From Gemmatimonadota bacterium (GTDB lineage Bacteria > Latescibacterota > UBA2968 > UBA8231), in contig JAPPEF010000310.1 of assembly GCA_028875335.1 (NCBI GenBank), positions 1 to 8,302 on the forward strand: DNA of 8,302 nt, in the 5' to 3' direction. This document shows, piece by piece, positions 1 through 6,204 of this stretch; position 1 is the stretch's first letter; every line of letters begins with the position of its first letter. Both the position numbers and the translations under genes were made by a program. The notes below the pieces were generated by a model that ran no database searches, was not told where the DNA came from, and saw only the letters and a program-made list of their open reading frames with translations.

Positions 1-154
1 GAAACCCATAATTTCCCGACTCCAACTAAGCTTCCTACTGGACCGTATAAAACCTAGCACCGAGGTTGCGTTCGGGCTAGTGCGCAACGGTGTCCAAATG
101 GAGAAGATGGTACAGTTGGGAACTCAACCCGCACCCAACTACTCCGCCTACTAG
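1..154 (+). CDS. C-terminal end of a PDZ-domain protein, probably an HtrA/Deg-like periplasmic protease (5' partial)
   Basis: Frame 2 is open from the window edge to a TAG at 152-154, giving 50 residues. The peptide starts KPIISRLQLSFLLDRIKP, then has VAFGLVRNG and MVQLGTQP near the end. This matches the usual last part of a Deg-type PDZ domain: a (G)-x-P-[IV] strand, a helix of the type dLl..l...kPG, then v.l.v.R.G and v.LG..P. In HtrA/DegP proteases, PDZ domains follow a trypsin-like serine protease domain in the periplasm and bind substrate C-termini. That protease domain would lie left of the window and is not visible. The stop is 21 nt before the response regulator ATG on the same strand, consistent with an operon. 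It could instead be the PDZ end of another PDZ protein (RseP-like, CtpA-like). The PDZ call rests on pattern matching of a short fragment; a chance open frame is possible but less likely given the motif order. Confidence 0.6.
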   Translation, partial: KPIISRLQLSFLLDRIKPSTEVAFGLVRNGVQMEKMVQLGTQPAPNYSAY

Positions 155-175
155 GCCGCGAATGAGGACTGGGCG

Positions 176-1546
176 ATGATCCTAGTCGTCGATGACGATA
201 TTTCCGTGACCACGTCGCTGTCCCTGCTGCTCAAGCAGGCTGGCTACCAGACCACGACGGCCGCGTCTCCGGCGGAAGCTCTCGAAAGGCTGGAGCGCGG
301 CGGGTGCGAACTGGTCTTGCAGGACATGAACTTCTCGCGCCAGACCAGCGGCGAAGAGGGCATGGAATTGTTGCGGGAGATCAAGCAGCAGTGGGCCAGT
401 GTGCCGGTCATTTTGATGACGGCTTGGGGGTCCATTGAGCTAGCCGTGCAGGGCATCAAGGCCGGTGCCGCGGATTTTGTCACCAAACCCTGGACCAACA
501 AACAGATCCTACAGGCCGTGAAGACGGCGCTGGGCTTGGCCGCGGCAACGCCCGCCACTGAGCGCACTATCACGCGTGAGGAACTAGATCGCCAAGGCGA
601 TTTCGCCAACATCATCGGCACAGACCCCCAACTGCTCAAAGTACTCGAAGTAGTAAGCCGCGTCGCGCCCACTGAGGCTTCAGTGCTGATCACCGGCGAG
701 AGCGGCACCGGCAAAGACGAGATCGCCCAAGCCCTCTTCCGCAACAGCAGCCGGCGCGATCAGTCCTTTGTCAAAGTGAACCTCGGCGGCATTTCCTCGA
801 CCCTGTTCGACAGCGAGATGTTCGGGCACGTGAAGGGAGCCTTCACCGACGCGCGGCAAGATCGCACTGGCCGTTTTGAGCTGGCCGATAGCGGCACCAT
901 ATTCCTCGACGAGATCGGCGACTTGGTTCCGAGTTGCCAAGTCAAGCTGCTGCGCGTTTTGCAGGATCGGACCTATGAAGTACTGGGATCGAGCAAGACC
1001 CGTTCGGTGGATGTGCGAGTGATCTCGGCGACGAACCAGAACCTGCTGGAATTGGTCGAGTCAGGGGCTTTCCGCGAGGATTTGCTCTATCGCCTCAACC
1101 TCATCGTTTTGCATCTGCCGCCCCTGCGCCAACGGCCAGATGATATTCCGCTGCTAGCGCGCCACTTTGCGCTGGGCGCGGCCCAAGCCTACCGCCGCGA
1201 CTTGGAGATCGACGACGCGGCTCTGAGCTGGTTGCAAACCCTGCCGTGGCCGGGCAACATCCGCCAGTTGAAGCAACTGGTCGAACGGACTGCGTTGATG
1301 AGTCCCAGTAGCGTCTTGGGGACCGACGACTTCTCCGCAGCCCTATCGATGCAGCCCGAGGAAGGCCAGAGTGGATCGGGCGACCTGCCAGCGCCGGGCA
1401 CCATGACCCTCGACGAGTTGGAACGGTCGATGATCGTCCGCTGCATGGAGCGCTATCAGGGCAACATCAGCCGGGTGGCCCAGGCCTTGGGCTTGAGCCG
1501 GGCGGCGCTGTACCGCCGCTTTGAGAAATACGGAATCGACCCTTGA
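176..1546 (+). CDS. NtrC-family sigma54-dependent response regulator (receiver, AAA+, Fis HTH)
   Basis: This is a full-length 456-residue enhancer-binding regulator: when phosphorylated it should oligomerise and use ATP to open sigma54 promoters. Receiver domain, about 1-118: acidic pocket D6-D8, phospho-acceptor D50 in QDMNF, T82 and K104. AAA+ domain, about 146-375: Walker A GESGTGK at 174-180, the sigma54-contact loop GAFTDA at 221-226, Walker B with D245-E246, sensor I SATNQN at 284-289, the FREDLLYRLN arginine-finger segment at 299-308, and PWPGNIRQL at 357-365. The C-terminal Fis-type helix-turn-helix is about 426-454. The ATG at 176 is preceded by GAGG at 164-167 with 8 nt spacing, and the sequence runs straight into the receiver core MILVVDDD, so this start is sound. 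The canonical GAFTGA is GAFTDA here; other activators of the QDMNF type carry this too, as I recall. The gene follows the PDZ-protein end by 21 nt and its stop overlaps the start of its likely kinase partner. Target genes cannot be told from this window. Confidence 0.95.
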   Translation: MILVVDDDISVTTSLSLLLKQAGYQTTTAASPAEALERLERGGCELVLQDMNFSRQTSGEEGMELLREIKQQWASVPVILMTAWGSIELAVQGIKAGAADFVTKPWTNKQILQAVKTALGLAAATPATERTITREELDRQGDFANIIGTDPQLLKVLEVVSRVAPTEASVLITGESGTGKDEIAQALFRNSSRRDQSFVKVNLGGISSTLFDSEMFGHVKGAFTDARQDRTGRFELADSGTIFLDEIGDLVPSCQVKLLRVLQDRTYEVLGSSKTRSVDVRVISATNQNLLELVESGAFREDLLYRLNLIVLHLPPLRQRPDDIPLLARHFALGAAQAYRRDLEIDDAALSWLQTLPWPGNIRQLKQLVERTALMSPSSVLGTDDFSAALSMQPEEGQSGSGDLPAPGTMTLDELERSMIVRCMERYQGNISRVAQALGLSRAALYRRFEKYGIDP

Positions 1547-2844
1547 GCCTGCGCACCAAACTCATCCTCTACCTGATCGGTATCCACCTCGTCTTCGCGG
1601 GGCTTGCCGGGTACCTGCTGCGCGAAGAGAAGTTTTGGCTGTTGGGGATTGAAGCATTCTTCGTCCTGTCCTTTGCCGTCGGCGTGCGTTTGATCCAGCA
1701 CTTTTGGGTGCCACTCGATCTAATCCGCACGGGTGCCGAACTCATCGGCGAGCGCGATTTCACCAGCAAGTTCGTCGAAGTGGGCCAGCCGGAAATGGAT
1801 CAGCTCGTGCGCGTGTACAACCGCATGATCGATCAATTGCGCGAGGAGCGCACGCGGCTGCAGGAACAGCACTACTTCATGGACAAGATCCTGACGGCCT
1901 CGCCGTCGGGCATTATCACCCTCGACTTCGATGGCAAAGTCGCCCTAGTCAATCCCAGCGCCAGCCGCCTGTTGGTGCTAGCCGAAAGCGCGGTGATCGG
2001 TCAGTCATTGGACGAGTTGGGGACGGCATTTGCCCGCGCTCTGCACGACTTGGCCGTCGGCGAGTCGCAGGTGTTGCCGGTGCAAGGGCAGCGAGTGCGC
2101 TGCCACAAGGCGCAGTTTTTGGACCAGGGATTTCCGCGCAGCTTTATCCTCATGGAGGAATTGACCGAGGAATTGCGCCTGTCGGAGAAGGCGGCCTACG
2201 AGAAAGTCATCCGCCTGCTGGCACACGAGGTGAACAACTCAACGGGAGCGGTCAATTCCCTGCTGCACTCGTGCCTCAACTACAAGGGACAATTGCGGGA
2301 GGCCGACCGCGACGACTTTGAAAACGCCCTGCAAGTGGCCAGCGACCGCATCGATCATCTCAGCGCCTTCATGCGCAGCTTTGCCGAGGTGGTCAAACTG
2401 CCGGCACCGCACTTGCAGCCCGTGGACTTGGAAGCCCTGTTGCGCGACATCGCCGTGCTAATGCGCGCCGAGTGCGAACGCCGCAATATCGAATGGGACT
2501 GGGATATTCAGGCGGACCTAAAGCGCATTCCCATGGACGAAAACCAGATGGAGCAGGCGTTTGTCAATATCCTAAAAAATGCGGTGGAGGCCGTTGGCGA
2601 GGACGGCAGGATCACCATTCGTCTAGGCAAGCTCCAAGACCGGCCCTTTGCCGTGGTCGAGGATACGGGCACGGGGATTGATCCGGAAGTGACCGAGAGC
2701 CTGTTCACGCCGTTTTTTAGCACCAAGGAAAATCGGCGCGGCCTCGGCCTGACGTTGGTGCAGGAGATTTTGAGCCGACACGGTTTTGCCTTTTCCCTCG
2801 AAAGTCCTCCAGCCGACCCGACCCGCTTTACCATCCGCTTTTGA
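1543..2844 (+). CDS. Membrane sensor histidine kinase (2 TM, HAMP-like, PAS, HisKA, HATPase_c), cognate to the upstream regulator
   Basis: This 433-residue NtrY-like kinase should phosphorylate D50 of the preceding regulator. Two hydrophobic segments, about 7-27 and 31-52, are separated only by a short REEK turn, so there is almost no periplasmic domain; sensing is probably within the membrane, through a partner, or through the cytoplasmic PAS. A HAMP-like linker (about 53-106) and a PAS domain (about 112-205, with ASPSGIITLD) follow. The HisKA phospho-acceptor is H228 in LLAHEVNNS; the HExxN arrangement (E229, N232) resembles the motif of bifunctional kinase/phosphatases. The ATPase domain has the N box NILKN at 342-346, G1 box EDTGTGID at 373-380, F box LFTPFFSTK at 387-395, and a short G2 box GLGLTL at 400-405. 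The start is TTG at 1543-1545, overlapping the regulator's TGA (1544-1546). An in-frame TGA at 1522-1524 excludes a longer start, and the first in-frame ATG (codon 85) would remove both membrane segments. Translational coupling to the regulator is likely. Confidence 0.93.
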   Translation: MSLRTKLILYLIGIHLVFAGLAGYLLREEKFWLLGIEAFFVLSFAVGVRLIQHFWVPLDLIRTGAELIGERDFTSKFVEVGQPEMDQLVRVYNRMIDQLREERTRLQEQHYFMDKILTASPSGIITLDFDGKVALVNPSASRLLVLAESAVIGQSLDELGTAFARALHDLAVGESQVLPVQGQRVRCHKAQFLDQGFPRSFILMEELTEELRLSEKAAYEKVIRLLAHEVNNSTGAVNSLLHSCLNYKGQLREADRDDFENALQVASDRIDHLSAFMRSFAEVVKLPAPHLQPVDLEALLRDIAVLMRAECERRNIEWDWDIQADLKRIPMDENQMEQAFVNILKNAVEAVGEDGRITIRLGKLQDRPFAVVEDTGTGIDPEVTESLFTPFFSTKENRRGLGLTLVQEILSRHGFAFSLESPPADPTRFTIRF

Positions 2845-2896
2845 GACTCCTACGGTAACCCTCCAAAATTAGTCGCGTTTAAACCTCTACCCACGG
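2845..2896. other. Convergent intergenic gap between the kinase and glycosyltransferase genes
   Basis: Fifty-two bases separate the stop of the plus-strand kinase from the stop of the minus-strand glycosyltransferase. It contains short self-complementary words (GGTAACC near 2855, TTTAAA near 2879) but no hairpin followed by a T run on either strand. No intrinsic terminator can be claimed for either operon here. Confidence 0.6.
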
Positions 2897-4954
2897 TTAA
2901 TGGCCAGCACCCGAGCGCTGCAGTTGATCCGCCCGAGCACGAGCTAGGCGGGCCTGTTCCGCGCGCCCCATTTTCTCGTAGAGGACGCCTAAATTGCGAT
3001 GGGCTATGATTGATTGGTCGTCGTATTTGATGGCCTGGAGCAGGGACCTTTCCGCTGCCTCATAGGAGCCTCGTTGCATATAGAGTACGCCTAGGTTCCG
3101 ATGAGCAGGGACAAAGTCGGGTTTGAGCCGGACGGCTTGTTCGAGGGCGTGGATTTGTTCGTCTGTTAGATTCAGATTGGCAAGGACGTGGGAGAGACTG
3201 TAATAGGTCTGGGCAGTCTCTCTGTTGTGCAGCGCCCGTTCAAAGGCTTGGCGAGCTTGTTGAAAGTCTCTTTGGAAGAAGAAGACATAGCCCAAGTTGT
3301 GGTACGCCGGATGGGCATTGGCTGGTCGGGGGTCGTGTTTTAGGCTTTGCGCAAAAGCGTGCCGTGCTTGGTCCAAATGCCGTTGGCTTAGGTAGAGTTT
3401 GCCCAAATTGAACCAAGGTTTGGCGTGATCTGGGACTAGCTCTACTGCGCGTAGGAAGGCCGCTTCCGCTTCGTCAGACTTGCCCAAGTACTGGTAGGCC
3501 ACGCCCAAGCTGTTGTAGAGATCGGAGTCGTCGGGAAATTGCGCTAGGCCGTGCGTAAAGGTCTGTACGGCTTGGTCGTACTGCTTGTTGCGCAGTTGAG
3601 TATGGCCCAAGAGCCAAGGAGAGCGCAGATGGTCCACCTGCTTGGAATTTACCCCGGTGTGTACTAGGACGAAGGCCGCTGTTAGAAGCAGCAGAAAAAC
3701 GCCGAGGCGTGAAGCGGCTCGGGCGGTCAGCAGTTCCTTCAGACGCCAAATTCCAGCCGCAGCAAAGACCAGTAAAAAGGGCAGGGCGGGCAAGCGGTAG
3801 CGAGCGCACACCGAGAATAAGAGCCCGGTGCATAAGTAGGCTAGAACGAAGAGAAGCGGCAGGGTATAGGCGGAGGTCCATCGCCAATGCCACAATATGC
3901 CTACCAAGGCAAAGGGCACTACTATGCCAAAGCTGAACAAAAAGAGCCGGTAGAGCGGAAAGTGGGTCTCGTAGTAGCGCAGGTCCGCACTTACTGGGAT
4001 TTCAAAAGCGTTCCAGAAGAGCCGAAATTTTCGATAAAGCAGATGGAGATAGGCCAGAGGATCGCGGTAGATAAATCGCAGGCCCTCGGCAGTGTAAAAG
4101 GCTCCCTTTGCCGCTGGAGTGTCAAATCCTTGTTGGAGGGGCATGAGTTCGAGACGTTGAAATTGGGATCCTTGGCGCACATAGGGGGTGCCGTCGGCTT
4201 CGGGATTGGTGCCTATATAGAAGCTGAAGCCGCCCTGGAAGGGTATGGGCGTGCCTTGGATCTGATAGTTGCGCAGGAAAAAGGGGAGCAGAACGAGGAA
4301 GAAAGTCAGGGCAAAGGCTAAGACCAAGGTGATCCGGCGCTTGGGAAGGCCACTAGTGCTCAGGTAGATCCATCCCAAGAGCAAGGGTAACAGCAGCAGA
4401 GTGTTGCTGCGTCCCATGACCAGTAGGCCCAACAGAATTCCGGCACCGACTGCGCTGCCGTAGGTCAGATTGGACGCATAGTGCAGGAGCAGGACCGCCA
4501 AGCCCAATCCGACGAAAATGACCAGCGTAGTGGCCAAGAGTTGGCCGTTGTAAAAGACGAAGGGCCAGTACCCGGTTGCCAGCAGACCGGCGACTAAGGG
4601 GATGGGATGGGGAAAAAGGTAGCTGGCCACGCGGTGGATTAGGACGCAGATAAGCGCGCCCAGCACGGCTTGGAACAGGAGAATGCCTAAATGGCTGAAG
4701 CCGATTCCTTTGAGCAGGGCGAGTAGGTACGGGTAGAGAGGACCATGCACGTACATGTCCGCTGCCGGATCGAGGAGCCAGTTTCCCCGCAGGATTTGGG
4801 TGGCCAAGTGGTCGTATTCAAAGGCGTCTATGACAAGCGTGTGGAAATAGGGAGCGTCGCGTATGGCCGCTAGGTAGAATAGACGCAATACCAAAGCCAG
4901 CGAGAAAATGGCTAGAATCTGAAATTTGGTGGAGTGAATGATGGTTTGGAGCAT
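2897..4954 (-). CDS. Integral-membrane GT-C (GT39/PMT-like) glycosyltransferase with C-terminal TPR repeats
   Basis: A polytopic membrane protein that probably transfers a sugar from a polyprenyl-phosphate donor to a protein or glycan at the outer face of the inner membrane. From the ATG at 4954 it is 685 residues (numbering below from that Met). The first membrane helix is about 11-30. The first external loop carries the acidic motif D43-A-F-E46-Y typical of GT-C enzymes, followed by HGPLYPYLLALL (70-81), like the PLYP segment of PMT_2/GT39 proteins. About ten further hydrophobic segments run to about residue 433. The last ~240 residues are six or seven TPRs, for example SLGVAYQYLGKSDEAEAAF, FNLGKLYLSQ and two copies of HRNLGVLY, which would bind protein partners or substrates. 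An ATG at 5035 in the same frame would add 27 residues, but it lies in the loop of the intrinsic terminator serving the upstream gene and has no ribosome-binding site. The chosen start also lacks a strong Shine-Dalgarno, so the exact start is uncertain. The sugar and the acceptor are unknown. Confidence 0.85.
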   Translation of the reverse strand: MLQTIIHSTKFQILAIFSLALVLRLFYLAAIRDAPYFHTLVIDAFEYDHLATQILRGNWLLDPAADMYVHGPLYPYLLALLKGIGFSHLGILLFQAVLGALICVLIHRVASYLFPHPIPLVAGLLATGYWPFVFYNGQLLATTLVIFVGLGLAVLLLHYASNLTYGSAVGAGILLGLLVMGRSNTLLLLPLLLGWIYLSTSGLPKRRITLVLAFALTFFLVLLPFFLRNYQIQGTPIPFQGGFSFYIGTNPEADGTPYVRQGSQFQRLELMPLQQGFDTPAAKGAFYTAEGLRFIYRDPLAYLHLLYRKFRLFWNAFEIPVSADLRYYETHFPLYRLFLFSFGIVVPFALVGILWHWRWTSAYTLPLLFVLAYLCTGLLFSVCARYRLPALPFLLVFAAAGIWRLKELLTARAASRLGVFLLLLTAAFVLVHTGVNSKQVDHLRSPWLLGHTQLRNKQYDQAVQTFTHGLAQFPDDSDLYNSLGVAYQYLGKSDEAEAAFLRAVELVPDHAKPWFNLGKLYLSQRHLDQARHAFAQSLKHDPRPANAHPAYHNLGYVFFFQRDFQQARQAFERALHNRETAQTYYSLSHVLANLNLTDEQIHALEQAVRLKPDFVPAHRNLGVLYMQRGSYEAAERSLLQAIKYDDQSIIAHRNLGVLYEKMGRAEQARLARARADQLQRSGAGH

Positions 4955-5007
4955 AGCGCCAAGGGAAATCAATCTGGACAGTAGATAACGAGGGCGGGTT
5001 GAGGCAT

Positions 5008-5053
5008 AAAAAAGCTCCTGTTCCCACCCGTACATGGCGCGAAACAGGAGCTT
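5008..5053 (-). terminator. Rho-independent terminator after the secreted CBM9-like gene
   Basis: On the minus strand, AAGCTCCTGTT (5053-5043) pairs perfectly with AACAGGAGCTT (5022-5012) across a 20-nt loop. A run of six T (5013-5008) overlaps and follows the 3' arm. The plus strand has no matching T run after the stem, so the signal is oriented for the minus-strand gene ending at 5116. The ATG at 5035, the longest start of the next gene, sits in the loop. Confidence 0.8.
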
Positions 5054-5068
5054 AGTGTTGAAATGGAA

Positions 5069-5087
5069 CCCGGGCAGCCTGCCCAGG
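5069..5087 (-). repeat. GC-rich inverted repeat in the 3' region of the secreted protein gene
   Basis: In minus-strand RNA, CCUGGGCA and UGCCCGGG form an 8-bp stem (one G-U pair) around a GGC loop. No T run follows, so it is not itself a classic terminator. Lying 15 bases before the terminator stem, it may stabilise the transcript's 3' end or act as a backup pause site. Confidence 0.5.
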
Positions 5088-5090
5088 AGA

Positions 5091-5100
5091 CGTTATAACG
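5091..5100. repeat. Perfect 10-bp palindrome CGTTATAACG
   Basis: CGTTATAACG is fully self-complementary and lies 15 bases after the stop codon of the secreted protein gene, directly before the GC-rich inverted repeat. It could be a protein-binding site for a dimer or part of the 3'-end structure; a chance occurrence is also possible. Confidence 0.4.
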
Positions 5101-5115
5101 GCTAAATCGAGACCC

Positions 5116-6018
5116 CTAGCGGTCGAAACCGGCCTTGATATGCCCCCAACTGGTCTCTTCGGTAGCAGTAGCGGCAGACAGTTCTTCTAGTGCGGGCTCG
5201 ACAGGTGCCATTACAAAGTCGTTGACGCCCTTACAGCAGCTCTCCGGCGACAAAGACCAGAAGCCATTGTAGGCGTGGTTTGCCTGTTCGACGTCGATAT
5301 CACCCATGGTTACCGACATATGGATGATTTCTTCCTCTTCCAGGTCGTGGATAGACGAATTGTCCGGGGTCGCGCCTTCCCGGGGGAGGGCATCGATCGG
5401 AATGAGGCGGATCTCGTAGTAGTACGTCGATTCGCCGAATTGTTCACCGTCGAAAGACCAGCTCATGTCGACGAATTCGGTGTCGTCCGACAACCAAGCC
5501 AAATCGCCGATGGGCTCGATCGACTGATAAACCCCATCTAGTGGTGGTACGACCCACTTGTAGCTGATGTTGTTGACGGGATTCCCTTCGAGGTTTTGCT
5601 CTTCACTGGCAGAATGATCTGGGTTGATTTCTATCTCCCAGTTGTCATCGAGGCAGTGACAATCCCCAAAAGAGCGGTCGATGTTGTGGATATTATCGTA
5701 AATCTGGCTGGCGAGGTAGATCATGTTGGAATTCTCATTCCAGCCAAACCGGTGCCGGATATTGGCATCGGAGATATCGATTTCACCACGAGCCGCCTGC
5801 TGGAACTGGGCGGGATCGAAAAGTCGATCGTTAAAGATCGAATAAGGCGATTCGGGCAGGATGTCCCAATCGCTGTGCTCCCCATCTATAGTGGGAACTA
5901 GGTTATCGGGAAATTGCGCAGCAAAAAACAACTCGCCCGGCGGCAAATGTGCATTTGCCACCGAAATGGTCCCAAAGACGAGAAAGACACTGCACAAAAC
6001 AGCTATCTTCTTTTTCAT
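5116..6018 (-). CDS. Secreted CBM9/DOMON-like beta-sandwich protein of unknown function
   Basis: A 300-residue exported protein. Residues 1-23 form a clear Sec signal peptide (MKKK, hydrophobic core, ANA before H24); there is no lipobox, so it is periplasmic or secreted and not lipid-anchored. The mature protein begins with PTIDGEHSDWDILPE (42-56), matching the opening of CBM9-like/DOMON-like domains, followed by segments such as MIYLASQIYDN (99-109) and DDNWEIEINPDHS (124-136), the usual strand pattern of that fold. Such domains bind carbohydrate or sometimes haem; no ligand can be assigned here. Two cysteine pairs (C120/C122 and C261/C262) could form disulfides after export. The tail is a Thr/Ala/Glu linker ending in TSWGHIKAGFDR, which looks like a distinct C-terminal tag. 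The ATG at 6018 has GAAAGG at 6030-6035 with 11 nt spacing. The gene has its own sigma70-like promoter and about 135 nt of leader, and a terminator follows it. The family call is moderate; the function is unknown. Confidence 0.8.
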   Translation of the reverse strand: MKKKIAVLCSVFLVFGTISVANAHLPPGELFFAAQFPDNLVPTIDGEHSDWDILPESPYSIFNDRLFDPAQFQQAARGEIDISDANIRHRFGWNENSNMIYLASQIYDNIHNIDRSFGDCHCLDDNWEIEINPDHSASEEQNLEGNPVNNISYKWVVPPLDGVYQSIEPIGDLAWLSDDTEFVDMSWSFDGEQFGESTYYYEIRLIPIDALPREGATPDNSSIHDLEEEEIIHMSVTMGDIDVEQANHAYNGFWSLSPESCCKGVNDFVMAPVEPALEELSAATATEETSWGHIKAGFDR

Positions 6019-6062
6019 CTTATCATGAACCTTTCAGTTAGAGGTAGTAGGATTCTTGAAGA

Positions 6063-6085
6063 GATAGGAGAGAGAACCCCCTATC
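6063..6085 (-). other. Leader hairpin in the 5' UTR of the secreted protein gene
   Basis: The minus-strand RNA can fold GAUAGGGGG against UCUCCUAUC (6 Watson-Crick pairs at the base, then G-U, G-C, G-U) with a five-base loop. It lies about 45 bases upstream of the start codon, inside the leader predicted from the promoter at 6161-6189. No known riboswitch consensus was recognised. Confidence 0.4.
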
Positions 6086-6160
6086 AACCGCGATTCAAGC
6101 CCGATCCTTATACTAATTCCCCTCCTTTCTGTTCAAAGGACCACTGGAAAGATGCCCTAA

Positions 6161-6189
6161 ATTAAATGTTAAAGGGATAGGATTGTCAA
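6161..6189 (-). promoter_or_regulatory. Sigma70-type promoter for the secreted CBM9-like gene
   Basis: On the minus strand TTGACA (6189-6184) is a perfect -35 box, followed after exactly 17 bases by TTTAAT (6166-6161), a 5-of-6 match to the -10 consensus. Transcription would begin near 6154, giving a leader of about 135 nt before the ATG at 6018. The -35 box lies only 15 bases beyond the stop of the upstream minus-strand gene, and no terminator is visible between them, so readthrough from upstream may add to expression. The surrounding region is AT-richer than the genes. Confidence 0.7.
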
Positions 6190-6204
6190 GATAGATTTCC
6201 GATT

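Noticed and set aside
55..70. A possible sigma54 -12 element (GAGGTTGC near 62-69) upstream of the regulator
   Set aside because: No GG of a -24 element is found at the required distance upstream, and the position lies within the apparent coding end of the preceding gene.
1704..2321. A 205-codon plus-strand frame inside the kinase gene
   Set aside because: It is an alternative frame of the HAMP/PAS/HisKA coding region. Its translation is low-complexity Arg/Gly/Ala-rich sequence typical of out-of-frame GC-rich reading.
3887..4321. A 144-codon plus-strand open frame inside the glycosyltransferase gene
   Set aside because: It lies opposite the multi-helix membrane region; antisense to hydrophobic codons gives charged, long open frames by chance. 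No ribosome-binding site or domain was seen.
4955..5035. A 27-residue N-terminal extension of the glycosyltransferase from ATG 5035
   Set aside because: It overlaps an intrinsic terminator, has no Shine-Dalgarno, and adds charged residues ahead of what looks like the normal first membrane helix. Kept only as an alternative.
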